From the NCBI RefSeq assembly GCF_030553055.1, contig NZ_CP130713.1, positions 806,001 through 870,000 of the forward strand: a DNA stretch of 64,000 bases. The letters are read 5' to 3'. Source of the stretch: Streptomyces sp. XD-27 (GTDB lineage: Bacteria; Actinomycetota; Actinomycetes; Streptomycetales; Streptomycetaceae). The notes below the pieces were generated by a model, which was not told the DNA's origin, searched no databases, and worked only from the letters and a program-made list of their open reading frames with translations. This document shows, in pieces, positions 14,921-23,945 of this stretch (within the stretch, counting starts at the first letter, position 1; each line of letters begins with the position of its first letter). The position numbers and the translations under genes are program-made.

Positions 14921-17095
14921 GTGAGTACCGAGGTCTACCGCGACGCCTGGGGGATCCCCCATCTCCGCGCCGACAGCGCCGGCGAACTCGCCTTCGCCCA
15001 GGGACGGAACGCCGCCCGGGACCGGGCCTGGCAGATCGAGGTGGAGCGGCACCGCTCGCAGGGGACCACGGCCGCCTTCCTGGGCGCCGGCGCCGTGGCC
15101 TGGGACCGGTTCGCGCGGCAGGCCCGGCTGGACGACACCGCCCGGCGGTGCTTCCGCAACCTCGACGCCGACACCCGCGCCTGGGTCTGCGCGTACGTCG
15201 ACGGGGTCAACGCGGGCCTCGCCGAAGGGGCACGGCGGGCCCCGGAGTTCGCGGCCACCGGGCTGGCGCCCGGGGTGTGGCAGCCGTGGACGCCGCTCGG
15301 GGTCTGGCTGGCCACGCACATCCTGTTCGCCGGGTTCCCCACCAAGCTGTGGCGCGAGGAGGTGGTACGGCGCCTCGGCCCCGAAGCGGTCGGGCTGTTC
15401 GCCACCGACGGCCCCGTCTCCTCGGGTAGCAACGGCTGGCTCGTCACCGGCGACCGCACCGCCACCGGAGCCCCCGTCATCGCCGGCGACCCGCACCGGT
15501 TCATCGAGGCCCCGGGCGTCTACCAGCAGATCCGCCTGGCGTGCCCGGAGTACGACGTGGTGGGGCTGGCCGTCCCGGGCGTACCGGGCATCGCCCACTT
15601 CGGCCATACCGGCACGGTGGCCTGGGCGATCACCAACGCCATGGCCGACTACCAGGACCTGTACCGGGAACGGCTCCGGCGCGACGGGACGCGGGTGCGG
15701 GCGCTGGGCCCGGACGGCTGGCGCCCGGCGTCGGCGCACACCGAGACCATCGAGGTGGCGGGGGCCGACCCGGTCGAGGTCGAGGTGGTCGAGACCGAGC
15801 GCGGACCGGTCGTGATCGGCGGCCCGGACAGCACGGCGGCGATCAGCCTCCGCTATCCCCCGCGGGTCAGCGGCGAGCTCGGCTTCGGCGCGCTGCCCGC
15901 GCTGCTCAGGGCGCGCGGCGTCGCCGACGTGGACCGGGCGTTCGACCAGTGGGCGGAACCCGTCAACGTCGTCCAGGCCGCGGACACCGAGGGCGGGCTG
16001 CTGCACAGGGTCGCGGGCCGGGTGCCGCTGCGCCACCACGACAACCGGTTGCGCGTCGTGCCCGCCTGGGAGCCCGGACACGAGTGGCGCGGACTGCACG
16101 AGCCGATGCCGCGCGAACCGGTCGACGGGATGGCCGTCATGGCGAACCAGCGCGGCCTGGCCGAGCCGCTCGGCGTCGAGTTCGCGCCACCGTACCGCGC
16201 CGAGCGCATACGGCACCTGCTGGCGCAGTCGGAGGACTGGTCCGCCGCGGGCATGGCGGCGGTCCACACCGACACCCATCTGGGCCCGGCCCGGCTGCTG
16301 CTGGGCCTGGTGGCCGAGGCGGAGGGGCTCAGCGCGGCGGGCGTCCGACTGCGGGACCGGCTGCTGCGCTGGGACCGCCGGATGGCGGCCGACAGCACGG
16401 ACGCCACGGCGTACGCCGCGGTACGGACCGCGGTGGTGCGCCGGTTGGCGGCGCACCCGGCGCTGGCCGGCCTGACGGAGCTGACGAGACCGGCGGAACC
16501 GGCCGGCCCGACCACCGCCGCCGATCCGGCCGCTGTGGCCGACCCGACCGCCACGGCCGATCCGGCCGCACCCGCGGACCTCACCGGACCCGCTGGGCCG
16601 ACGGACTACCCGGAGGTCTTCCTCCCCTGGCTCGCCCTGGTCCCACGGGTCGCGTTCGCGCTGGACAGCCTGCTGACGACGGATCTGCTGCCCGGCCTCG
16701 ACGCCGCCGAGGTCGTCAGGGCGGCCGTCGAGGAGGTGGCCGCCGCCGCGGAGGACCACGTGCCGTGGGCCGAGGTCCACCGCCTGGCGCCGTGGCAGGC
16801 GCTGCCCGACCCGGCGCCCGAACTGCGCCCGGGGCTGCCCGGCGACCACGACTGCGTGCTGTCGACCACGAGCGTCCCGGGCGTCACCGACCACTGCGTG
16901 CGCGGCCCGGCCGCGCGCTACGCGTGGGACCTCGCGCGGCGCGAGGACAGCCTGTGGGTGGTCCCGTTCGGTGCCTCGGGCGTGCCCGGAGACCCGCACC
17001 ACCGCGACCAGCTGCCGCTGTGGCTGCGGGGCGAGCTCGTGCCCGTCGTCACCGACTGGAACCGCCTGACCAAAGAGGAGAGACATGTCCACTGA
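14921..17095 (+). CDS. penicillin acylase family Ntn-hydrolase, iron-regulated
   Basis: A 724-residue Ntn-hydrolase of the penicillin acylase/acyl-homoserine-lactone acylase family. The N-terminal segment (RDAWGIPHLRADSAGELAF) is the alpha-subunit start. The autocatalytic Ser is in SSGSNGWLVTGDRT (about residue 170), followed by PVIAGDPHR and the oxyanion/Asn region near AEPVNVVQAAD. A Pro/Ala/Thr-rich insertion lies near residues 525-560. No signal peptide is evident, so it is probably cytoplasmic. GAGGA 6 nt before the GTG at 14921 fixes the start. An iron box lies upstream and an overlapping DesC-like acyltransferase downstream, so it probably makes, edits or hydrolyses amide bonds in a hydroxamate siderophore. 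Confidence 0.9.
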   Translation: MSTEVYRDAWGIPHLRADSAGELAFAQGRNAARDRAWQIEVERHRSQGTTAAFLGAGAVAWDRFARQARLDDTARRCFRNLDADTRAWVCAYVDGVNAGLAEGARRAPEFAATGLAPGVWQPWTPLGVWLATHILFAGFPTKLWREEVVRRLGPEAVGLFATDGPVSSGSNGWLVTGDRTATGAPVIAGDPHRFIEAPGVYQQIRLACPEYDVVGLAVPGVPGIAHFGHTGTVAWAITNAMADYQDLYRERLRRDGTRVRALGPDGWRPASAHTETIEVAGADPVEVEVVETERGPVVIGGPDSTAAISLRYPPRVSGELGFGALPALLRARGVADVDRAFDQWAEPVNVVQAADTEGGLLHRVAGRVPLRHHDNRLRVVPAWEPGHEWRGLHEPMPREPVDGMAVMANQRGLAEPLGVEFAPPYRAERIRHLLAQSEDWSAAGMAAVHTDTHLGPARLLLGLVAEAEGLSAAGVRLRDRLLRWDRRMAADSTDATAYAAVRTAVVRRLAAHPALAGLTELTRPAEPAGPTTAADPAAVADPTATADPAAPADLTGPAGPTDYPEVFLPWLALVPRVAFALDSLLTTDLLPGLDAAEVVRAAVEEVAAAAEDHVPWAEVHRLAPWQALPDPAPELRPGLPGDHDCVLSTTSVPGVTDHCVRGPAARYAWDLARREDSLWVVPFGASGVPGDPHHRDQLPLWLRGELVPVVTDWNRLTKEERHVH

Positions 17096-17735
17096 GTCCA
17101 CCCCCCACGCCGCCGCCCGCCCCAGTGCGCCCGCCGACACCGCCCGCCGCGAAGCCGTGTACGAGCAGGTGGTCGACGGCTTCGGGACCGTCCGTGTGCT
17201 GCCCGTGCGCCCCGCCGAGGACATCGACGTGATCCACGCCTGGGTCGCCCAGGACCGGGCCCGGTTCTGGGGCATGGCCGAGGCGGGCCACCAACGCGTG
17301 CTGGAGATCTACGAGCACCTGGACTCCCTCACCACGCACCACGCCTACCTGGTCCACCGGGACGACGAGCCGGTCGCGCTCCTCCAGACGTACGAGCCGG
17401 GCGAGGACCGCGTCGGCGAGGTCTACGACGTCGAACCCGGCGACATCGGCGTCCACCTGCTGATCGGCCCCGCCGCCGGCGCCGCCCGCTCGGGCTTCAC
17501 CGCCGCCCTGCTGCCCGCGCTCATCGCGTACCTGCTCGCGGACCCCGAGCGCAGGCGCATCGTGGTCGATCCCGACGCGCGCAACGAGAAGGCGATCGCG
17601 CGCATGAGCCGGACGGGCTTCGTGATGGGCCCGGAGGTCGTCCTGCCCGAGGTCGTCCTTCCGGAGGTCCGCATACCCGAGAAGCGGGCCCGGCTGGGCT
17701 TCCTGCACCGGGACGACGTCCCCGTGCCGGCCTGA
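17085..17735 (+). CDS. GNAT acyltransferase of the IucB/DesC siderophore type
   Basis: A 216-residue acyltransferase of the Acetyltransf_8 group (IucB, AlcB, DesC), which acylates N-hydroxylated diamines during hydroxamate siderophore assembly. Diagnostic features are the IHAWVAQDRARFWGM segment, DIGVHLLIGP and the C-terminal RNEKAIARMSRTGFVMG. The start overlaps the acylase stop by 11 bp with AGGAG just upstream, so translation is coupled. The pair stands alone here, without DesA/DesB/DesD-like genes, and probably tailors a siderophore made elsewhere in the genome. The acyl donor is unknown. Confidence 0.88.
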   Translation: MSTESTPHAAARPSAPADTARREAVYEQVVDGFGTVRVLPVRPAEDIDVIHAWVAQDRARFWGMAEAGHQRVLEIYEHLDSLTTHHAYLVHRDDEPVALLQTYEPGEDRVGEVYDVEPGDIGVHLLIGPAAGAARSGFTAALLPALIAYLLADPERRRIVVDPDARNEKAIARMSRTGFVMGPEVVLPEVVLPEVRIPEKRARLGFLHRDDVPVPA

Positions 17736-17835
17736 GTGCGGAGTGGCTCATTTCCCCACTACCCGGGCCTGGCGTGACATCCCTACCGTGATGGGCCTGC
17801 ACGCGCAGTTCGCCACATCAAGGGAGGAAGCCACA

Positions 17836-18458
17836 ATGCGAAGAAGAACCGGGACGTTAGCAGCGGCGGCCGCCATCGCGGTCGCCGCTTCGTTTTTCGC
17901 GGTCCCGTCCGCGGCCCAGGCGACGAACCTGACCACCTTCAAGGTGGGAATCCAACTGGCCGACAACGGGGGCGCCTCGCAGTTCGGGGCCGAGCAGTTC
18001 ACCAGGAACGTGAAGTTCGGCAACAGCTACTCCCCCTGGGCCGGGGACGCCAACAGCTACGACCCCGACGCCGTGCTCATCGACCTCAACACGACGCCCG
18101 GGGACCCGCTCAACCGACTGGACTTCCGCATCGGGGCACAGGCCATGGACGGCAGCGGGCACTACGGGCCGGTGCAGTACACGCCGTGGGCCAGTGAGGG
18201 GGCGGCGGCTCCGGGCTGGTCACCGACGACAACGGCTACGACCCGGACAAGTACCGGCTCTTCCTCGACACCAGGCGCTGGCCGTCGTCGGCGACCCTGG
18301 TCGACTTCCGGCTGTCCGTCACCGCCGAGGACGGCAACCGGCTCGGCGTTCCGGCGGTCACGCCGTGGGCCAGTCAGGGCGGCGGGCGGAGCGCACTGGC
18401 CGTGGACGGCAACGCCCACGACTTCGACGGCATCGTCCTCGGGCTCGAAGTGCAGTAG
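17836..18458 (+). pseudogene. secreted protein of unknown function, one-base frameshift
   Basis: The gene starts with a Sec signal peptide (MRRRTGTLAAAAAIAVAAS, cleavage after AQA) and GGAGG 8 nt before the ATG. The reading frame breaks at the five-G run 18198-18202. With six G it continues through LVTDDNGYDPD and DFRLSVTAEDG to a stop at 18456-18458 (HDFDGIVLGLEVQ), about 207 residues. The TPWAS segment then occurs twice, once before and once after the break, which suggests an internal repeat with one copy per half. Without repair the frame runs on into a nonsense Ser/Thr/Arg tail. No function is recognised. Confidence 0.7.
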
Positions 18459-18479
18459 GAGTCCGGGCACAATGCGACG

Positions 18480-19166
18480 GTGGACGATGTGCACGTGATG
18501 GGAGTGGACGCCTGCCCCACGGGCTGGGTCGCGGTCACCCTGCGCGCGGGCGGGGTGGCCGGAGCCGACGCGGCGGTCCGTCTGGCCGAGCTTCTCGAAC
18601 GCGCCCCCGACGCGGCGGTGGTCGGCGTCGACATGCCGCTGGGGCTGCTGGAGACGGGGCGCCGACGAGCCGACGTACTGGCGGCCGAGCGGATCGCGCC
18701 GCACCGCTCGCGGGTCTTTCCCGTGCCGCCGCGCCCGGTCTGGGACCAGCCGGACTACCACGCGGCGAATCTCCGCTGCCGCGAGCTCACCGGCTCCGGG
18801 CTGAGCCGCCAGACCTGGGGACTGGCGGCGAAGCTCCGGCAGGCCAACGCGTGCCGGGAGGCAGGCGACCGCAGGCTGCACGAGGTGCACCCCGAGGTGT
18901 CCTTCGCCGCCATGAACGGCGGCAGGCCGGTGGCCGCGAGCAAGAAGAGCTGGAACGGCCAGGCGGCACGGCGGCGACTGCTCGCGGAGCAGGGCATCGT
19001 CCTGCCGGAAGAGCTTGGAATGGCCGGGCGGGTCCCACCGGACGACCTCCTGGACGCCGCGGCGGCGGCGTGGAGCGCGCGGCGCATCGCCCTGCGCGCC
19101 GCCGCCCGGCTCCCCGATCCGCCGGAGACGACGGGCACGGGCCTGCCCGTCGCCATCTGGTACTGA
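18480..19166 (+). CDS. DUF429 domain-containing protein
   Basis: A 228-residue DUF429 protein with the RNase H-like N-terminal strand MGVDACPTGWVAVTL, a second acidic strand VVGVDMPLGLLE, the loop HRSRVFPVPPRPVW, and EVHPEVSFAAMNG. The conserved Asp and Glu residues suggest a metal-dependent nuclease-like fold, but no activity is established. The GTG at 18480 has CACAAT a few bases upstream, consistent with a leaderless start. An ATG at 18498 is an alternative. It is convergent with the L,D-transpeptidase gene. Confidence 0.85.
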   Translation: MDDVHVMGVDACPTGWVAVTLRAGGVAGADAAVRLAELLERAPDAAVVGVDMPLGLLETGRRRADVLAAERIAPHRSRVFPVPPRPVWDQPDYHAANLRCRELTGSGLSRQTWGLAAKLRQANACREAGDRRLHEVHPEVSFAAMNGGRPVAASKKSWNGQAARRRLLAEQGIVLPEELGMAGRVPPDDLLDAAAAAWSARRIALRAAARLPDPPETTGTGLPVAIWY

Positions 19167-19216
19167 CGGCGCCGGTGCGGCGCGCGCCCGGCCGCCTCCC
19201 GCCTCCGCCGGACGCG

Positions 19217-19930
19217 TCAGGTGCCGGGCTTGCGGCCGTAGATGAACACGTCGTCGCCGTTGCGGAGCAGCTTCCAGTACGCGGCGGCATCCGCCTTCCG
19301 CATGTTGACGCAGCCGTGGGAGCCGGGCGGGGAGTAGACCGAGCCCGAGATGGAGTGGAACGCCTGCCCGCCGTCGAAGAACTGGCTGTACGGCATGGGC
19401 ACGTTGTAGATCGACGACACGTGGTCCTTGTGCCGCCAGTAGATCTTGTGCATACCGGTGCGCGTTTCGTACCCGTTTCGTCCGGTACGCACCGGGATGG
19501 GCTCGTAGATCCGCTTGTTGCCGTCCTGTACCCAGCTGAGCTGCCGCGTGAGGTCGACACAGGCGATGCGGCCCTTGTTGGTCGGGCAGCTGGACCGGTC
19601 GCCGGTGCTCTGCTGCGCCTTCATCACACGCCAGGTGATGGGCCCGGCGTACCCGGACGCCGGCGCGATGCCGTTCACGGTCTGGAAGGCGCGTATCGCG
19701 GAGCAGTCCTTGGCCGACTGCTTGCCGTCGGCCGTCAGGCCGAGGAACTTCTCGGCCTGCTTCTGGTACGGCCCCGTCCCGGCGGTGCAGGCCGGGGCGG
19801 CCTTGGCGGGAGCGGCCTGGGCGGGCGCGGCGCCCAGGCCGACGGTCGCGGCCCCGGCCGTCCCGACCAGGCCCAGCGCCGCCCCGAGCGCCGCGCCGAT
19901 CCGACGCCGCCGAGCCGATCTTGCTCTCAT
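19217..19930 (-). CDS. L,D-transpeptidase (YkuD domain), secreted
   Basis: A 237-residue exported cell-wall enzyme. After a signal peptide (about 1-40) comes a helical region with YQKQAEKFLGLTADGK and IRAFQTVNG resembling a peptidoglycan-binding fold. The YkuD catalytic domain follows (about 120-235) with HSISG and SHGCVNM, the His-Ser-His-Gly-Cys signature of the transpeptidase cysteine. It forms 3-3 cross-links or attaches proteins to peptidoglycan. AGAGG lies 6 nt before the ATG at 19930; the longer upstream frame has no such site. Confidence 0.92.
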   Translation of the reverse strand: MRARSARRRRIGAALGAALGLVGTAGAATVGLGAAPAQAAPAKAAPACTAGTGPYQKQAEKFLGLTADGKQSAKDCSAIRAFQTVNGIAPASGYAGPITWRVMKAQQSTGDRSSCPTNKGRIACVDLTRQLSWVQDGNKRIYEPIPVRTGRNGYETRTGMHKIYWRHKDHVSSIYNVPMPYSQFFDGGQAFHSISGSVYSPPGSHGCVNMRKADAAAYWKLLRNGDDVFIYGRKPGT

Positions 19931-20037
19931 GATGCACCTCTCATCGATCCCCGGGGAAAGGCCCCTGCCCAGAGGACGGCCGCGGCACGGCAAAGGTTGC
20001 CCGAAACGTCGTGATCGTTCCGGTGTGGAGCGAGAGG

Positions 20038-20904
20038 TCAGATACGGTCGGCGGCGATGAGGAGGTAGTGGAAGCTGCCCTCGCGGTAGGCGGTCAGGAA
20101 CGGGTCCTCGACGCCGGTGGCGAGGGAGGACTGGGCGCGCAGCTCCCAGTACGGGATCGTGGCGGCCGTGAGGTCGACCACGTTGATGGGCACGAGACCG
20201 TTGGCGGCCATCGCCTTGAAGTAGGCGCTGCGGGGGTGGATGTTGCAGGTGTAGTGCTCGTCGATCCGGCTGACCGCCTTGGAGCGGCCGCCGGTGACAT
20301 CGTTGTAGCAGCCCGTGATGACGACGTAGCGGCCGCCGTAGGCCAGCTGGCGGGCGTGCTCGGCGAAGAGCTCGGACAGGTCCACGTACATGGTGGACTC
20401 GTTGTTCCAGATCCCCTGGAAGGCGCCGGTGGGCAAGCCGGTGTCGAGCATGTTGCGGAAGTGGTAGCGGACCTTGTCGTCCACGCCGCGCTTGCGGGCC
20501 TGACCGTTCGCGAAGTCGACCTGGGCCTGGGAGATGGAGACGCCGTCGACCTGGCAGCCGAAGCGCGCGTTGGCCATGATGCTGGTGCCGCCGCGGCCGC
20601 AGCCGGCGTCCAGCAGGCGCTGGTCGGGGGCTATGGGGCCCAGGTGGTCGAGGAGGACGTCGGCCTGGGCCGACTCCAGCCGGTGCAGTTCCTCGATGAT
20701 GCGCTCGTCCCGGGTCTCCTGCGGACCCTCCAGGACGGAGGGGTCGTAGTCGCCGATCCCGTAGTGGTGGTGGTAGAGGCCGTCGACATCACCCAGGCGC
20801 AGGTTGACCGGGTCCTTCTCGTTGTTCCAGTACTCCGCGACGGACTTCTGGTAGGCGGTGCGCAGGACGCCGGCAGAGGCGGCGGGGGCGGGCGTGGTGG
20901 TCAT
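20038..20904 (-). CDS. geranyl diphosphate 2-C-methyltransferase
   Basis: A 288-residue SAM-dependent enzyme that methylates C2 of geranyl diphosphate to 2-methyl-GPP, the first committed step of 2-methylisoborneol (earthy odour) biosynthesis. It has the SAM motif LLDAGCGRGGTS, the N-terminal VAEYWNNEKDPVNLRLGDVDG and the pocket segments NNESTMYVDL and HYTCNIHPRSAYF typical of GPPMT. It is the last gene of the shell-synthase-methyltransferase operon, 93 bp after the synthase. Confidence 0.95.
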   Translation of the reverse strand: MTTTPAPAASAGVLRTAYQKSVAEYWNNEKDPVNLRLGDVDGLYHHHYGIGDYDPSVLEGPQETRDERIIEELHRLESAQADVLLDHLGPIAPDQRLLDAGCGRGGTSIMANARFGCQVDGVSISQAQVDFANGQARKRGVDDKVRYHFRNMLDTGLPTGAFQGIWNNESTMYVDLSELFAEHARQLAYGGRYVVITGCYNDVTGGRSKAVSRIDEHYTCNIHPRSAYFKAMAANGLVPINVVDLTAATIPYWELRAQSSLATGVEDPFLTAYREGSFHYLLIAADRI

Positions 20905-20997
20905 GGGGTGCTCCTTACGGCATTACGGCACGCGTGATGACGGCATGCGTGGGGTCGTGGGGTGACAAGGGAGAAAGGGAGAAGAAGAGGGGCGGGC

Positions 20998-22209
20998 TCA
21001 GCCGCCGTTGTAGCGGGGGCTGCCGGCGTGCCATTCGCGGTTGCCGCCGATCCAGGCCCACACCCCCGCGAGGAACCGGCGCAGCTGGGGTGAGCCGGTG
21101 AGGACGAGGGCCGCGGCCTCCGTCTCGAAGGCGCGCACCAGCTCGTCGTGGATCTCCGCGCTCCGCTCGATCGCCTCGCGCGTCGAGCACCGCTCCGCTT
21201 CGGCGATCACGACGGGGAGGTTGAACTCCACGCCCCCGGAGTCGTGTTCCTTCGTCATGGAGTACAGGTCGTTGACAAGCGTGGCGGCCGTGGCGGCCAT
21301 CGTCACGGCGCGGCGCACGCGCGGGTCGGCGTACTCGGTGGCGGGCAGCGCGTAGCCGCCGACCGCGTCGGCCAGTGCGATGCAGGGGAGGAAGCTGTTG
21401 ATCTGACGGTGCGCCAGGTATTCGGGGACGCCGGGCATGTGGCCCCGGGTCCGCCAGGAGCCCTCCTGGCCGTAGCCCACGAAGAGCACGGCGATCTCGT
21501 GCCGCAGCCGGGCCACCTGGGAGGGCTCCGCGTACCGGGCCAGGTGCGCGAAGGCCGAGCGCAGGGCCACCCGTACGGGGTCGTCGCGCAGGTCCTTCTC
21601 CCATGCGGGCGCGTAGCGGGCCGGGAGGTGGGCGGGGTCGGCAGCCGCGTAGGCGGTCCCGAGCTGCGAGCCGAGGAGTTCCGGCGTGGAACCCGTGGTC
21701 TCGTCGTCGCAGTAGTAGTCGTCCGTGGCCCATTCCGCGAGCGCGCACTTGCCCGCCGCCAGCAGCCGGTCCGGGTCGTCGGTGTCGGGGTGGGCCAGCA
21801 TCATCAGACGCCCGAAGTCGGCCGCGCGGACGCGGTCGAGCCGTCCGGCGTAGATGCCGACCTCGTCGGCCCACGCCACCAGCCGGTCGTTGACCTCCTG
21901 GCCGAGTGCCGGGTCGTCCCGGAGCGCGGGCGGGCAGTACAGCTCCGGGACGCCGCCGGCACCGTGCTCGCCCCCGTCCGAGCTGCCGGGGGCGCCGCCG
22001 GCCGGTTTCCCGGCGGCGATACGGGCGGCTGACGTGCCCAGGCCCGTGGGCCCGGTGGGCAGGACGGTGCCCGCGGAGCGGGCGGCGGTGCCGGGCAGCG
22101 CCCTCGGCGCGGAAGGACGGGCGCCCTGGTGGTGGGTGAGCAGGGTGGCCACGAGCCGGGCCACGTCGTGGCCGGCCGCGGGCGCGGTGATCCGGGACAG
22201 CAGTGACAC
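20998..22209 (-). CDS. 2-methylisoborneol synthase, encapsulin cargo terpene cyclase
   Basis: A 403-residue class I terpene cyclase that converts 2-methyl-GPP to 2-MIB. The metal motif is DDYYCDDE, the NSE motif is NDLYSMTKE, and the C-terminus WIGGNREWH is typical. About 95 N-terminal residues are Pro/Gly/Ala-rich and predicted disordered, with short hydrophobic blocks such as TVLPTGPTGLGTSAARI. In family 2B encapsulin systems this type of extension directs loading into the shell, and the shell gene is directly upstream. GGAGAG precedes the GTG at 22209 by 8 nt, which separates this gene from the long same-frame extension upstream. Confidence 0.94.
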   Translation of the reverse strand: MSLLSRITAPAAGHDVARLVATLLTHHQGARPSAPRALPGTAARSAGTVLPTGPTGLGTSAARIAAGKPAGGAPGSSDGGEHGAGGVPELYCPPALRDDPALGQEVNDRLVAWADEVGIYAGRLDRVRAADFGRLMMLAHPDTDDPDRLLAAGKCALAEWATDDYYCDDETTGSTPELLGSQLGTAYAAADPAHLPARYAPAWEKDLRDDPVRVALRSAFAHLARYAEPSQVARLRHEIAVLFVGYGQEGSWRTRGHMPGVPEYLAHRQINSFLPCIALADAVGGYALPATEYADPRVRRAVTMAATAATLVNDLYSMTKEHDSGGVEFNLPVVIAEAERCSTREAIERSAEIHDELVRAFETEAAALVLTGSPQLRRFLAGVWAWIGGNREWHAGSPRYNGG

Positions 22210-22238
22210 AGGTGCTTCTCTCCGTTCCGGGGTGACCG

Positions 22239-23666
22239 TCAGGACGGGGCGTGGAAGACCTCGACGTTCTCCAGGACGCCGAGCGCGTCGGGGACGAGCA
22301 CGGCCGCCGAATAGTAGGTGCTCACGAGGTAGGAGATGAGGGCCTGATCGTTGATGCCCATGAAGCGCACGTTCAGGCCCGGCTCGTACTCGTCGGGGAT
22401 GCCGGTCTGCCGCAGGCCGACCACCCCTTGTTCGGCCTCGCCCAGGCGCATCGCGAGGATGGACGAGGTGCCCTGCTCCGAGACGGGGATCTTGCCGCAG
22501 GGGAGGATCGGCACGCCCCTCCAGGCCGGGACCGGATGGCCGCCCACGTCGGCGCTGTCGAGGGACAGCCCCCGCTTGTTGCACTCGCGGCCGAGGGCGG
22601 AGATGGCCCGGGGGTGGGCGAAGAAGGCCCTGGTCCCCCGCCGCATGCTCAGCAGCTCGTCCATGTCGTCGGGCGTGGGCGGGCCGGAGTGGGTGGAGAT
22701 GCGCTGGCTGTGGTCGGCGTTGTGCAGCAGGCCGAACTCGGGGTTGTTGACGAGCTCGGCCTCCTGGCGCTCGCGCAGTGCCTCGATGGTCAGCCGCAGT
22801 TGCTGCTCGATCTGGTCCATCGGGTCGTTGTAGAGGTCGGCGACCCTGGTGTGCACGCGCAGGACCGTCTGGGCGACGCTGAGTTCGTACTCGCGGGGGG
22901 CGAGCTCGTAGTCGACGTAGGTGCTCGGCAGCACGGGCTCGCCGGTGTGGCCGGAGGCGAGGTCGATGTTCGCCTCGCCCTTCTTGTTCTGCGGCCGCGC
23001 CGTCTCGGCCTGGCGCCGCCGGACGTGGTCCCGCAGCCGCTCGTTGCGGCCCGCCACCTCCTCGTACGCGTACCGGGGCAGCTCCAGGACGGTGCACGCC
23101 GTCATCGCGCGCGCCGTGAACCCCCACGCGCCCGGCTCCTCGGCGACCGCCTGCGCGCCGAAGAAGCCGCCGTCGGCCAGCACCCCGCGCCGGACCTCGT
23201 CGCCGTACTTTCCGGCGCTGAGCTTCTCCACCTTGCCGCGCACGATCAGATGGACGTGGTCGACGGCCCGGCCCTGTTCGGCGATCACCTGGCCGGATGC
23301 GTACTCCCGCTGTTGACACCGCTCGGCCAGCACCCGCAGCGCCCCGTCGTCATGGAACCCGCGCAGCAGCGGCAGTTCTCCCAGCTCAGCGGGGATGACC
23401 TTGACCGCCGCCCCGTCCTGGACGAAGGTCACCCGGCCGTCGCCGACCTCGTACGTCAAGCGCCGGTTGACCCGGTACGTGCCGCCCTTCACCTCCACCC
23501 AGGGCAGTGTGCGTATCAGCCACCGGGAGCTGATGCCCTGCATCTGCGGGACGCTCTTGGTGGTGCTCGCGAGGTTCCGCGCGGCGGCGACCCCCAGGCT
23601 GAGCTGTGCCCGGCCTGCCTGCTGTTCGGGCTGCTCCGGCTGCTGGCGGTGCGCTGCGGTCGACAT
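22239..23666 (-). CDS. family 2B encapsulin shell protein with cyclic-nucleotide-binding-like domain
   Basis: A 475-residue nanocompartment shell protein. A cNMP-binding-like domain (about residues 85-210, with [25 protein letters not shown] and GGFFGA) is inserted into an HK97-type shell fold. C-terminal shell signatures include [22 protein letters not shown] and [21 protein letters not shown]. It was earlier annotated as a Crp-like regulator in 2-MIB clusters, but no DNA-binding helix-turn-helix is visible. It is the first gene of the operon, 29 bp before the synthase, and is expected to enclose that enzyme. Confidence 0.93.
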   Translation of the reverse strand: MSTAAHRQQPEQPEQQAGRAQLSLGVAAARNLASTTKSVPQMQGISSRWLIRTLPWVEVKGGTYRVNRRLTYEVGDGRVTFVQDGAAVKVIPAELGELPLLRGFHDDGALRVLAERCQQREYASGQVIAEQGRAVDHVHLIVRGKVEKLSAGKYGDEVRRGVLADGGFFGAQAVAEEPGAWGFTARAMTACTVLELPRYAYEEVAGRNERLRDHVRRRQAETARPQNKKGEANIDLASGHTGEPVLPSTYVDYELAPREYELSVAQTVLRVHTRVADLYNDPMDQIEQQLRLTIEALRERQEAELVNNPEFGLLHNADHSQRISTHSGPPTPDDMDELLSMRRGTRAFFAHPRAISALGRECNKRGLSLDSADVGGHPVPAWRGVPILPCGKIPVSEQGTSSILAMRLGEAEQGVVGLRQTGIPDEYEPGLNVRFMGINDQALISYLVSTYYSAAVLVPDALGVLENVEVFHAPS

Positions 23667-23856
23667 CCCGGTCCCTTCCGTATCGGGGGCGTGCGTCAAG
23701 AGGGAGCCCCTTGAGCCAGCCCGGTCGGGCTGGGAGGAGCTCCCGCCGCGCAAGTGAAGCAGCGCGTCGTGATGTTGGTCGAGAGGCCCGAAAAAGCACC
23801 GATGCATTTGCGCCATCTTGAGGGACGTGCCCCGCGGGGGCCGTCTTCGCTCGTCC

Positions 23857-23883
23857 CGTCACATCCATGTGATCGAAAACGTC
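23857..23883 (+). promoter_or_regulatory. predicted ECF41-type autoregulatory promoter
   Basis: CGTCACA (23857-23863) and CGTC (23880-23883) are spaced exactly 16 bp. This matches the published ECF41 promoter pattern TGTCACA-N16-CGTC except for the first base. It lies about 60 bp before the sigma-factor start, so the sigma factor probably activates its own gene. Confidence 0.6.
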
Positions 23884-23890
23884 AGGACAT

Positions 23891-23918
23891 GGGGGCACCC
23901 CCGGAGGGACTCTGGGGG
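23891..23918. repeat. double G/C palindrome in the sigma-factor leader
   Basis: Two overlapping palindromes share one C5 arm: GGGGG-CA-CCCCC (23891-23902) and CCCCC-G-GAG-GGA-CTC-T-GGGGG (23898-23918). The RNA could fold two alternative hairpins between promoter and start codon. Confidence 0.55.
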
Positions 23919-23945
23919 AGGATCTTGACGAGGAAGATAGGACAC

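Noticed and set aside
15541..17232. Long open frame of 563 codons on the plus strand
   Set aside because: It is an Arg/Gly/Pro-rich out-of-frame shadow of the penicillin acylase gene, with no ribosome site or recognisable domain.
22239..23666. Reading the encapsulin gene as a Crp/Fnr transcription factor
   Set aside because: It has the cyclic-nucleotide-binding-like domain but no helix-turn-helix, and its C-terminal half carries encapsulin shell segments.
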